From NCBI RefSeq assembly GCF_017743995.1, contig NZ_JAGHRB010000021.1:1-55625 (forward strand): 55,625 nucleotides of DNA, given 5' to 3'. A program made the translations under genes and the position numbers. The notes beneath the pieces were generated by a model. That model saw nothing but the letters and a program-made list of their open reading frames with translations. It did no database searches and was not told the origin of the DNA. Below, piece by piece: positions 1 through 6,532 of this stretch (within the stretch, counting starts at the first letter, position 1; every line of letters begins with the position of its first letter). The DNA is from Ruegeria sp. R13_0. Lineage in GTDB: Bacteria; Pseudomonadota; Alphaproteobacteria; Rhodobacterales; Rhodobacteraceae.

Positions 1-2
1 AC

Positions 3-77
3 CTGCACGGCAGCAAAACCTACCGCGCGCATTTGGTTGGAGTGTTGACAAAACGCGCCGTCCAAGACTGCTCGTAA
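3..77 (+). CDS. C-terminal end of a probable FAD-binding subunit of a xanthine/CO dehydrogenase-family enzyme (partial)
   Basis: Only the last 24 codons are inside the window, ending at TAA. The frame reads HGSKTYRAHLVGVLTKRAV followed by a short tail. This resembles the usual end of medium (FAD-binding, CoxM-like) subunits of molybdenum hydroxylases, where a HGSxxYRAHL stretch is followed by a TKRA motif. The other two forward frames give no recognisable protein end. An intrinsic terminator follows 23 bp after the stop, as expected for the end of an operon. The assignment rests on a short stretch, so the family is likely but not certain. Confidence 0.45.
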   Translation: MHGSKTYRAHLVGVLTKRAVQDCS

Positions 78-100
78 ACACAATAACAATAAACCCTAAA

Positions 101-126
101 GCCCCGGGTAAAACCCCGGGGCTTTT
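101..126. terminator. Bidirectional intrinsic terminator
   Basis: An 8-bp perfect stem, GCCCCGGG against CCCGGGGC, with a 6-nt loop is followed by TTTT on the plus strand and by a T-rich stretch on the minus strand. It separates the upstream plus-strand gene from the convergent RpiR-type regulator whose stop codon is at 128-130. Confidence 0.8.
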
Positions 127-127
127 G

Positions 128-1027
128 CTATGGTTTTCTAACCTTCGGTAGCTTTGCAGGTTGCCAATAGGCCCCGGTGTCTTCGCGTGTTTTCTCATAG
201 GCTTCCACGCGGCGCAGGGCGTTTTCTCCACCAGCTGCGAACAGGTGGCTGAGCAGGCATTCTAGAACGGCCATCGCTCCGGAAAAGCTAGAGAAGTGGT
301 GCATCGACCGCGTGCTGATCTGCAGGCTCATGTCCGGGCGAATACCTGGCGCGATCATATCGCTGTCCGAGATCAGGATGATCTTCAAACCTCGGTCCGC
401 GGCGAAGCGCATGGTTCGGATCGTCTCGGACGAATAGGGTCGAACGGTTATAGCCAGCAGACAATCATCCGGCCCCGCATCCAGCAAATCGTCGGTTGCG
501 GACCCCATGTGACGCGGGATCAGTTGCAAACCCGGATGGGCCATGCGGCCTGCATAGTGGAAGTAATGAGCGAGCGCATAGCTTGCGCGCGTTGCTGTTA
601 TGAAGCAGCGGTTTGCGTCTAAAATAAGCTGGATCACGGCATTTGTTTTCACCGGGTCCATCAAACGTAGGGATCTTGCCACGACGTTCATTTCATTGCG
701 TGCAAACCCTGCCTGAGCGGTGTCGAACGAAGCGTCTGTTCGCTCCGCGCTCAACCAGTCCTGATCCAAGCGACCCTCGCCATCCGTGACTAGGGCATGT
801 CGAAAGGGGCTGCGGAAGGCGTTGTAGCTATCAAAGCCCATCCGTTGGGCGAGGCGGACGAGAACGTTTGAGCTGACACCGATCTTTGTCGCGGTCGTTC
901 GGATCGGGTCGAGGCCAAAGTCGCCCGGATGGTCTATCACATATTTAGCTGCCGCCTGTAGTTGCGGAGGCATTTGGTCGATTGTTTGCCGGAGGGCAGA
1001 GATCAGAGGGCTGAGCGCATCGGTCAT
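128..1027 (-). CDS. RpiR-family transcriptional regulator (HTH-SIS)
   Basis: A 299-residue protein with an N-terminal HTH_6 domain (about residues 1-80, including the SSNVLVRLAQRMGF recognition-helix region typical of RpiR proteins) and a C-terminal sugar-isomerase (SIS) domain (about 120-260) that normally binds a phosphosugar or another small ligand. The ATG at 1025-1027 is chosen because MTDALSPLISALR is the usual RpiR beginning; the longer frame runs through the divergent promoter. It is transcribed away from the BKACE/aminotransferase pair, and a 14-bp perfect palindrome lies 11 bp upstream of its start. It is therefore probably the local regulator of that pair and of itself. The ligand is unknown; a phosphosugar is not obvious from the neighbours, so the SIS domain may sense something else. 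Confidence 0.85.
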   Translation of the reverse strand: MTDALSPLISALRQTIDQMPPQLQAAAKYVIDHPGDFGLDPIRTTATKIGVSSNVLVRLAQRMGFDSYNAFRSPFRHALVTDGEGRLDQDWLSAERTDASFDTAQAGFARNEMNVVARSLRLMDPVKTNAVIQLILDANRCFITATRASYALAHYFHYAGRMAHPGLQLIPRHMGSATDDLLDAGPDDCLLAITVRPYSSETIRTMRFAADRGLKIILISDSDMIAPGIRPDMSLQISTRSMHHFSSFSGAMAVLECLLSHLFAAGGENALRRVEAYEKTREDTGAYWQPAKLPKVRKP

Positions 1028-1037
1028 AAAACAGAAG

Positions 1038-1051
1038 AAAACATATGTTTT
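1038..1051. promoter_or_regulatory. Palindromic operator candidate in the rpiR/BKACE divergent promoter
   Basis: AAAACATATGTTTT is a perfect 14-bp palindrome in the 89-bp space between the two divergent starts. Its position next to the regulator start suggests an autoregulatory site. No binding data; this is inferred from symmetry and position. Confidence 0.5.
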
Positions 1052-1116
1052 TAGAATTGCCAATTGAAAACGATCTGGATGAGCGTAGATCGAACCCACA
1101 CAGAACGGAGAGTTTA

Positions 1117-1869
1117 ATGACGTCCACCGCCCCAAAACCATATGTCCTTGTTGCTCCCAATGGGGCGCGGCGCGGGCATGCGGATCATCCTCTGCTACCG
1201 GTGAGCTTGCGGGAAACCCTTCAAACCGCGCATGACTGCCACGCAGCCGGAGCGGACGGGCTGCATCTGCATGTCCGGGATTCGGAGGGGCGGCACTCTT
1301 TGGATGCGGGGCTGTATCGTGAAGCCCTGGGTGAGTTGCGTCAGCAGTTGCCGGGTCTGGAGGTGCAGATCACGACCGAAGCGGCAGGGGTCTATGACGT
1401 AGAGGCTCAATTCGAGTGCTTGCGGCAAGTGCGCCCCACTTGGGCCTCGATCTCTGTGCGCGAAGTCGCGGAGATGGCGGATCGGGTCTACGGCCTGTGC
1501 CATGATCAGGGGACGCGCGTGCAACACATCCTCTACGATGCGGAGGACGCGGCTTTGTTGGCGCGACTGCAGGCTGAAGGCGTTGTCAGGGACGGGCAGG
1601 TGGATCGCCTGTTTGTCTTGGGCCGATATGCGACGGGGCAGGAATCCGCGCCCGAAGACTTGGATCAGTTTCCGCTAGAGGGTGGTCCGTGGATGCTCTG
1701 CGCGTTTGGGGCAAAGGAACATGCGTGTTTGCTGAAGGCCGCGCGGCAGGGCGGAGATGTGCGCGTCGGGTTTGAGAACAGCCTGACGGATTCCTCGGGT
1801 CAAACCTGGGCGAACAACGCGGCATCGGTTGAAGCACTCGTGTCGTTGATCAAAGGAGAACAAGAATGA
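1117..1869 (+). CDS. BKACE-family beta-keto acid cleavage enzyme (DUF849)
   Basis: A 250-residue TIM-barrel protein of the DUF849/BKACE family. These enzymes take a beta-keto acid and acetyl-CoA and give acetoacetate plus a new acyl-CoA, using a divalent zinc ion held by His residues of an HxHxRD motif. That motif is visible as LHLHVRD near residue 50, and the late RVGFENSL stretch matches the family's conserved strand. The ATG at 1117 follows GGAG by 6 nt; the longer frame starting at 1045 is not needed. At 250 residues it is shorter than the common 280-310. Its stop overlaps the aminotransferase start by 4 bp (ATGA), so the two are translationally coupled. The likely logic is that the aminotransferase makes a beta-keto acid which this enzyme cleaves, but the substrate cannot be read from the sequence. 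Confidence 0.85.
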   Translation: MTSTAPKPYVLVAPNGARRGHADHPLLPVSLRETLQTAHDCHAAGADGLHLHVRDSEGRHSLDAGLYREALGELRQQLPGLEVQITTEAAGVYDVEAQFECLRQVRPTWASISVREVAEMADRVYGLCHDQGTRVQHILYDAEDAALLARLQAEGVVRDGQVDRLFVLGRYATGQESAPEDLDQFPLEGGPWMLCAFGAKEHACLLKAARQGGDVRVGFENSLTDSSGQTWANNAASVEALVSLIKGEQE

Positions 1870-3182
1870 GCCATGTGTTTCCGCGCCATACCAAAGCCGA
1901 GTTGCCCATCGCGGCAGGCGGCGACGGATGTTACCTGATTGATGCCGAGGGCAAACGCTATCTGGATTGTGGCGATGCGGCCGTGTCTTGTTTGGGTCAT
2001 TCTAACCGTGCTGTGATCGAAGCTGTTCAGCAGCAGGTTGAGCAGATTGCCTTTGCCCATAGCGGTTTCATGACCTCGGAACCGGCGGAAGAGCTGGCCG
2101 ATCTGCTGATTCAGCATGCTCCGGGTGATCTGGACCGGGTGTATTTCGTGTCCGGCGGCTCTGAGGCGACCGAGGCCGCGATCAAGCTGGCGCGACAGTA
2201 TTTTCTTGAGATCGGTCAGCCTGAACGTCGCCATGTGATCGCGCGGCGTCAAAGCTATCACGGCAATACTCTGGGTGCATTGTCTGCGGGCGGCAATGCT
2301 TGGCGGCGGGCGCAATTCGCGCCGATGCTGATCGAGATGACCCATATCGCGCCGTGTTATGAATACGCGGAAAAGCCCGAGGGTGAGAGCAGCTTTGACT
2401 ACGGTCAGCGCGTTGCGAATGAGTTGGAGCAGGAGATCCTGCGTCTTGGACCGGAAACTGTTATGGCCTTCATGGCGGAACCAGTTGTCGGGGCGACCCT
2501 CGGTGCTGTTCCGGCGGTCGAGGGGTATTTCAAGCGCATTCGCGAGATTTGTGACCAATACGGGGTTCTGCTGATCCTTGATGAAGTGATGTGTGGGATG
2601 GGCCGAACCGGGCATCTGTTTGCCTGCGATCACGATGGCGTCTCACCGGACATTCTGTGCATCGCCAAGGGGTTGGGGGCCGGGTATCAACCGATTGGAG
2701 CGATGCTCTGCACGGACAAAATCTATGATGCGATCCAACAGGGCTCGGGCTTTTTCCAGCATGGTCATACCTATATTGGCCATCCGGTGGCGACGGCTGC
2801 GGCCTTGGCGGTGGTTCGTGAGTTGACCAGCCGAGACTTGCCCGCGCGGGCCGGTGCTATGGGGGCTAAACTTCAATCAACGCTGGAAAAGGCTTTTGGG
2901 CAGCACGCCCATGTGGGCGATATCCGGGGCCGGGGCCTGTTTCGCGGGATTGAGCTGGTCGCGGATCGCGAAAGAAAAACTCCGTTCGATCCAGCGCTGG
3001 GTGTGGCTGCAAAGATCAAAAAGGCTGCAATGGCCGAAGGGTTGATCTGCTATCCGATGTCGGGAACGCGAGACGGCAAGGCCGGTGATCATATCCTTCT
3101 GGCTCCGCCCTTCATCATCGAAGAGGAGCAGATTGACGAGCTTGTCGCCAAGCTTGGCCGGGCGATCGCCGCCGTGATCTGA
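1866..3182 (+). CDS. Class III pyridoxal-phosphate aminotransferase
   Basis: A 438-residue omega-aminotransferase-type enzyme. Visible features are the SGGSEATEAAIKLAR phosphate-binding stretch near residue 100, the SYHGNT motif near 135, the PLP-ring aspartate in LILDEVMCGMGRTG near 240 and the Schiff-base lysine K268 in AKGLGAGYQPIGA. Members use terminal amines or beta-amino acids as donors with pyruvate or 2-oxoglutarate as acceptor. The start overlaps the BKACE stop (ATGA), so it belongs to the same operon controlled by the divergent RpiR protein. Annotation pipelines often call such proteins adenosylmethionine-8-amino-7-oxononanoate or taurine aminotransferases, but nothing nearby supports biotin or taurine metabolism. 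A beta-amino acid substrate would fit the BKACE partner; this is inference. Confidence 0.88.
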   Translation: MSHVFPRHTKAELPIAAGGDGCYLIDAEGKRYLDCGDAAVSCLGHSNRAVIEAVQQQVEQIAFAHSGFMTSEPAEELADLLIQHAPGDLDRVYFVSGGSEATEAAIKLARQYFLEIGQPERRHVIARRQSYHGNTLGALSAGGNAWRRAQFAPMLIEMTHIAPCYEYAEKPEGESSFDYGQRVANELEQEILRLGPETVMAFMAEPVVGATLGAVPAVEGYFKRIREICDQYGVLLILDEVMCGMGRTGHLFACDHDGVSPDILCIAKGLGAGYQPIGAMLCTDKIYDAIQQGSGFFQHGHTYIGHPVATAAALAVVRELTSRDLPARAGAMGAKLQSTLEKAFGQHAHVGDIRGRGLFRGIELVADRERKTPFDPALGVAAKIKKAAMAEGLICYPMSGTRDGKAGDHILLAPPFIIEEEQIDELVAKLGRAIAAVI

Positions 3183-3257
3183 CAATCCCGTGACAGCTCT
3201 TTCCGCCCCACGCAATTTCGCTAATTTTGGCGCGAACTGAAAAAAGGTCGCGACCAT

Positions 3258-3647
3258 ATGGTGCAGGATATTTGGCAGAGTTTCCGAGGGCTATCCCTTT
3301 GGGTTCAAATCTGGGTGGCCGTGATTTTGGTTCCGGTCAACCTGATGCCGCTGTTCTTTCTGGACCAGCCGCAGGGGGTTTTGATTGCCGCTCTTGCGAT
3401 CACAGGGATGGCGTTGAACCTGCCGATCATGATTGCCGCGCGTGGGATGAGCGGGGCAATGGCCCTTCCGCATCTCCTGTGCTGGATTCCTTTGGTGATC
3501 GTGGTTGTGGGGCTTCTGAGCGCAGCAGAAACGCTCAATCCGGCCTATGTTGGATTCCTGTGTCTGCTGCTGGTTGTCGATGTCATCTCGTTGGTATTCG
3601 ACGTGCGGGATGCAGCCCACTGGATGCGCGACCGTAAAACGGGATGA
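3258..3647 (+). CDS. Small four-helix membrane protein of unknown function
   Basis: A 129-residue hydrophobic protein with about four predicted transmembrane segments (roughly residues 14-35, 40-60, 70-90 and 98-115) and a short charged C-terminus ending in RDAAHWMRDRKTG. The ATG at 3258 follows an A-rich AAAAAAGG ribosome-binding sequence. I do not recognise a named family. It stands alone between the aminotransferase and the convergent infC gene, with a shared hairpin behind it. The helix layout would suit a small integral membrane protein of the inner membrane; no active-site residues or binding motifs stand out. Confidence 0.7.
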   Translation: MVQDIWQSFRGLSLWVQIWVAVILVPVNLMPLFFLDQPQGVLIAALAITGMALNLPIMIAARGMSGAMALPHLLCWIPLVIVVVGLLSAAETLNPAYVGFLCLLLVVDVISLVFDVRDAAHWMRDRKTG

Positions 3648-3651
3648 AAAA

Positions 3652-3676
3652 AGCCCCTTCGGAGGTCGAAGGGGCT
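3652..3676 (-). terminator. Intrinsic terminator of infC
   Basis: A 10-bp stem AGCCCCTTCG/CGAAGGGGCT with a 5-nt loop. On the minus strand it is followed by TTTTTTC, making a good terminator 26 bp after the infC stop. On the plus strand no T tract follows, so it serves the membrane-protein gene less well. Confidence 0.75.
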
Positions 3677-3701
3677 TGGACATTTGCACTGATGGACCGA
3701 G

Positions 3702-4250
3702 TTATTTCTGCGGCAGCGGGCCGATCATCATGATCATCTGACGGCCTTCCATCTTGGGCATATTCTCAACCTTGCCCAGTTCCTTAATGTCTTCGGCAAC
3801 GCGCTCCAGCAGTTCGCGACCCAGGTTTTGGTGCGCCATCTCACGGCCGCGGAAGCGCAGGGTGACTTTGACCTTGTCGCCCTTTTCCAAGAACTTATAG
3901 ACGTTCTTCATTTTGACTTCATAGTCATGCGTGTCGGTGTTGGGCCGGAATTTGACCTCTTTCACCTCGATGATTTTTTGTTTCTTGCGGGCTTCGCTTT
4001 CGCGTTTCTGCTGTTCGTACTTGAACTTGCCAAAGTCCATGATCTTGCAGACCGGCGGGTTCGCATTGGGCGAGATCTCGACCAAGTCAAGGCCGGCATC
4101 GGCGGCAAGTTGCATGGCTTTGGCGGGATGAACCACCCCGACATTTTCACCTTCGGCACCAATCAGGCGGATTTCGGGGGCACGTATCTTTTCATTGACG
4201 CGCGGGCCAGTGTCTCTCTGCGGCGGCGCGTTGTGGGGTCTGCGAGCTAT
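3702..4250 (-). CDS. infC: Translation initiation factor IF-3, apparent ATA start codon
   Basis: IF-3 binds the 30S subunit, blocks premature 50S joining and checks the start codon. The N-terminal domain is clear ([29 protein letters not shown] and the following [16 protein letters not shown] near residue 75), then the linker and the C-terminal domain with [18 protein letters not shown] and the basic [10 protein letters not shown]. The conserved N-terminal segment begins with ATA GCT CGC at 4250, with AAGGA 8 nt upstream. Between the in-frame TAA at 4293-4295 and this point there is no ATG, GTG, TTG or CTG codon. The next possible start inside the gene (GTG at 4136) would remove about 38 conserved residues. 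Full length from ATA is 182 residues, normal for the family. infC is known in other bacteria to use rare starts such as AUU for autoregulation. Confidence 0.9.
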   Translation of the reverse strand: MARRPHNAPPQRDTGPRVNEKIRAPEIRLIGAEGENVGVVHPAKAMQLAADAGLDLVEISPNANPPVCKIMDFGKFKYEQQKRESEARKKQKIIEVKEVKFRPNTDTHDYEVKMKNVYKFLEKGDKVKVTLRFRGREMAHQNLGRELLERVAEDIKELGKVENMPKMEGRQMIMMIGPLPQK

Positions 4251-4372
4251 GGGTTCATTCCTTTGATTATTGCAGAATTTCGAGGTGGGAATTTAGACGG
4301 GTGCGCGCAGTGTTTCAAGCAGCATAAAGGCTTAAAGACTGGAAATTCCCACGATTGAACACAGGAAACAGC

Positions 4373-4398
4373 TGGCCGGGACCCGATGGACCCGGCCA
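4373..4398 (-). terminator. Hairpin after the ferredoxin reductase gene
   Basis: An 8-bp stem TGGCCGGG/CCCGGCCA with a 10-nt loop that can pair further sits 11 bp after the fpr stop. The minus strand continues with only a short T run, so termination strength is uncertain. It separates fpr from the infC leader. Confidence 0.5.
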
Positions 4399-4408
4399 AA
4401 CAGGTTGA

Positions 4409-5260
4409 TCAGCCGACAAATGCTTTTTCGATCACGAACTCTTTGGGCTCCGAGTTTGCGCCTTCGCGCAGGCCGAATTCCTCGAGGATTTCCTTGATGT
4501 CCAAGTTGAATGCCAGCGAACCGCAGACCATCGCACGGTCGGTTTCCGGCTTGATACCGCCTTCGATCCCCAGATCGGCAAACACGGTGCCGTCTTTCAG
4601 CAGGTTGGTAATGCGGCCCATCTTCGGGCTCTCTTCCCGAGTCGTTGTTGGGTAGTAGCGGATCTTGTCGGCAAAGCCTTCGCCCATCAGCTCGGCCAGC
4701 ATTTCGTCCTGACGGATGTTTTCGATCAACTGGCGGCCATATTCCAGCTCGGCCACTTCGCGGCAGGTGTGGGTGATGATCACCTCGTCATAGTCCTCAT
4801 AGGTTTGAGGCTCGCGCAGCAGCGAGGCGAAAGGGGCAAAGCCGGTGCCGGTGGCGAAGAACCACAGGCGTTTGCCGGGCAGCAGGGCGTCATGCACCAG
4901 CGTGCCCACGGGTTTGGGCCGCAGGATGATCTGGTCGCCGGGCTGGATGTGCTGCAGTTTCGAGGTCAGCGGGCCGTCCTGTACCTTGATCGAGTAGAAC
5001 TCCAGCTCTTCGTCCCAGGACGGAGACGCAATCGAGTAGGCGCGCAGCAGCGGTTTCTGCCGACCAGTTTTGGGATCAGGATCGCCCATCAGGCCGATCA
5101 TCACGAACTCACCCGAGCGAAAGCGCAGCGTCGCAGGGCGCGACACCCGGAACGAGAACAGGCTGTCGGTCCAGTGTTTGACCTCGGTCACGGTCTGGGT
5201 GTCCGGCAGAACGGGGGCCTTTACGGCGGTTGCTTCACTCACGGGCTTCATCTCTGTCAT
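4409..5260 (-). CDS. fpr: Ferredoxin-NADP reductase
   Basis: A 283-residue FAD flavoprotein moving electrons between NADPH and ferredoxin or flavodoxin. The FAD-binding RAYSIASP motif is near residue 74, the NADP-binding GTGFAPFAS near 137, the CGS stretch near 248, and the protein ends with VIEKAFVG as in bacterial Fpr enzymes. It lies downstream of and on the same strand as the sulfate-reduction operon but is separated from it by a terminator at 5320-5340, so it probably has its own promoter. Because the neighbouring CysI has no CysJ flavoprotein partner here, reduced ferredoxin made by this enzyme is a plausible electron source for sulfite reduction. That link is inferred from gene order. 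Confidence 0.9.
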   Translation of the reverse strand: MTEMKPVSEATAVKAPVLPDTQTVTEVKHWTDSLFSFRVSRPATLRFRSGEFVMIGLMGDPDPKTGRQKPLLRAYSIASPSWDEELEFYSIKVQDGPLTSKLQHIQPGDQIILRPKPVGTLVHDALLPGKRLWFFATGTGFAPFASLLREPQTYEDYDEVIITHTCREVAELEYGRQLIENIRQDEMLAELMGEGFADKIRYYPTTTREESPKMGRITNLLKDGTVFADLGIEGGIKPETDRAMVCGSLAFNLDIKEILEEFGLREGANSEPKEFVIEKAFVG

Positions 5261-5319
5261 CGTTTCGCTATCGGTCTGCTAAACCGACATCTCCGTTTAA
5301 TCTTTGATCCAAGTCAGGA

Positions 5320-5340
5320 AAAGGGGCGAAATGCCCCTTT
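5320..5340 (-). terminator. Intrinsic terminator of the cys operon
   Basis: An 8-bp stem AAAGGGGC/GCCCCTTT with a 5-nt loop lies 27 bp after the DUF934 stop. The minus strand reads TTTTCC behind it. It ends the cobA-to-DUF934 transcript before fpr. Confidence 0.75.
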
Positions 5341-5366
5341 AGTGTCACAAGCTGGCGATGGCGGGG

Positions 5367-5774
5367 TCAGCCCCGCAGGCGGGCCTGGTAGTTGTTTTCT
5401 TCCCAGTTGGCGCGGGCCAACCACTGATCTTCGGGCTGACGCGCGGCAAGCGCGTCGTCGATCTCGACCTCGTCAAAGCCGCTGCGGCGGGCCATGGCGT
5501 ATTGGTCGGCCAGAACATGCCCTTTGGCGCGCAAACGGCCCGTGTAGCCTTTCAGGCGCAGCACGCGGGCAATGGTGAAACCGCGACCATCCGCCGAGGA
5601 CGGGAAGTCCACCCGCACCATCTGGGCGTTGCCGAGACGGTCGATCAGTTCATCCGGGTCGGTGTCCGAAGCCACATCAAGCGCCACAACATCATTGGCC
5701 GCGTCCTCAAGCGTGACATAGCCGTCGGTCCAGTCATCGGGGGAGAACCCCTCATCCGATACAATTACGTTCAT
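5367..5774 (-). CDS. DUF934 protein of the sulfite-reduction cluster
   Basis: A 135-residue protein of the DUF934 family (COG3749), found almost only beside cysI and cysH in proteobacteria. Visible stretches include VRVDFPSSADGRGFTIARVLR and the LRAKGHVLADQYAMARRSGFDEVEI block, which are the family's conserved core. The start ATG overlaps the cysH stop by 4 bp (ATGA). The longer reading frame that runs back into cysH has no support. The molecular role is not established; constant linkage suggests help with sulfite-reductase assembly, electron transfer or control. It is the last gene of the operon, followed by a terminator. Confidence 0.88.
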   Translation of the reverse strand: MNVIVSDEGFSPDDWTDGYVTLEDAANDVVALDVASDTDPDELIDRLGNAQMVRVDFPSSADGRGFTIARVLRLKGYTGRLRAKGHVLADQYAMARRSGFDEVEIDDALAARQPEDQWLARANWEENNYQARLRG

Positions 5775-6532
5775 GTTTTCTCTCCGGCGCGCACCATTTT
5801 GCCATCGACAAAATGGATGCCGCATTCTTCTTTGTTCTGGTCGCGCCAACGTCCGGCGCGGGGGTCTTCGCCTTCCTTGACCGGCGAGGTGCAGGGCGCA
5901 CAACCGATCGAGGGATAGCCTTTGGCCACCAGCGGATGGCGGGGCAGGTTGTTTTCATCCATATAGGCGCGCACGTCCTCGGGCGCCCAATGGGCCAGCG
6001 GGTTGACCTTGATGCGGCCAGTGCCGTCCTCGACCTCAAAGAACTCGAGCGCGGCGCGGGTGCCCGCCTGAAACCGTTTGCGACCGGTGATCCAACCGCA
6101 ATAGCCGGCAAGGGCCTGTTGCAGCGGAAAGGTCTTGCGCAGGTTGCAGCACGCATCCGTATCCCGCAGACGCAGCGCGCCATAGGGGTCCTCACGCTGA
6201 ATGTCCTCATCCTCGGCGCGGATGATCTTGACGTTCTTCAGGCCGAGGCGTTCGCTGACGTCTTGCTGATATTCAAGCGTTTCCGCAAACAACATCATGG
6301 TGTCAACGAACAGAACCGGCGTCATCTGGTCGACAACGGCAGCCATGTGCAACAGAACAACCGACTCGGCCCCAAAGCTTGAGACCAGAGCCAGATCGTC
6401 GATTTCCTCAATCGCCCCGTGCATGACATCATGCGCCGAGTGATGGCGGAACCGGGCGTTCAGCGCGTTGACCTTTTCGGTCAGTTCAGCGCGGTCTTTA
6501 CCCAGTTCCGTCTGGATCAGGTCAAGCGGCAT
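5771..6532 (-). CDS. cysH: Phosphoadenylyl/adenylyl-sulfate reductase, [4Fe-4S] type
   Basis: A 253-residue PAPS-reductase-fold enzyme that reduces adenylyl sulfate (or its 3'-phospho form) to sulfite with thioredoxin. Four cysteines for the [4Fe-4S] cluster are visible, C128-C129 in DACCNLRK and C211/C214 in GCAPCT, together with the catalytic C237 in KEECGIHF. The four-cysteine pattern marks the iron-sulfur, APS-preferring group rather than the enteric cluster-free PAPS group. The N-terminal SSFGAES motif binds the nucleotide. The start lies 11 bp inside the end of cysI and the stop overlaps DUF934, so the three genes are coupled. Cytoplasmic. Substrate choice between APS and PAPS follows from the family, not from data here. 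Confidence 0.93.
   Translation of the reverse strand: MPLDLIQTELGKDRAELTEKVNALNARFRHHSAHDVMHGAIEEIDDLALVSSFGAESVVLLHMAAVVDQMTPVLFVDTMMLFAETLEYQQDVSERLGLKNVKIIRAEDEDIQREDPYGALRLRDTDACCNLRKTFPLQQALAGYCGWITGRKRFQAGTRAALEFFEVEDGTGRIKVNPLAHWAPEDVRAYMDENNLPRHPLVAKGYPSIGCAPCTSPVKEGEDPRAGRWRDQNKEECGIHFVDGKMVRAGEKT

Noticed and set aside
3962..4162. Small minus-strand frame inside the infC region as separate gene
   Set aside because: It is out of frame within infC and lacks any conserved feature.
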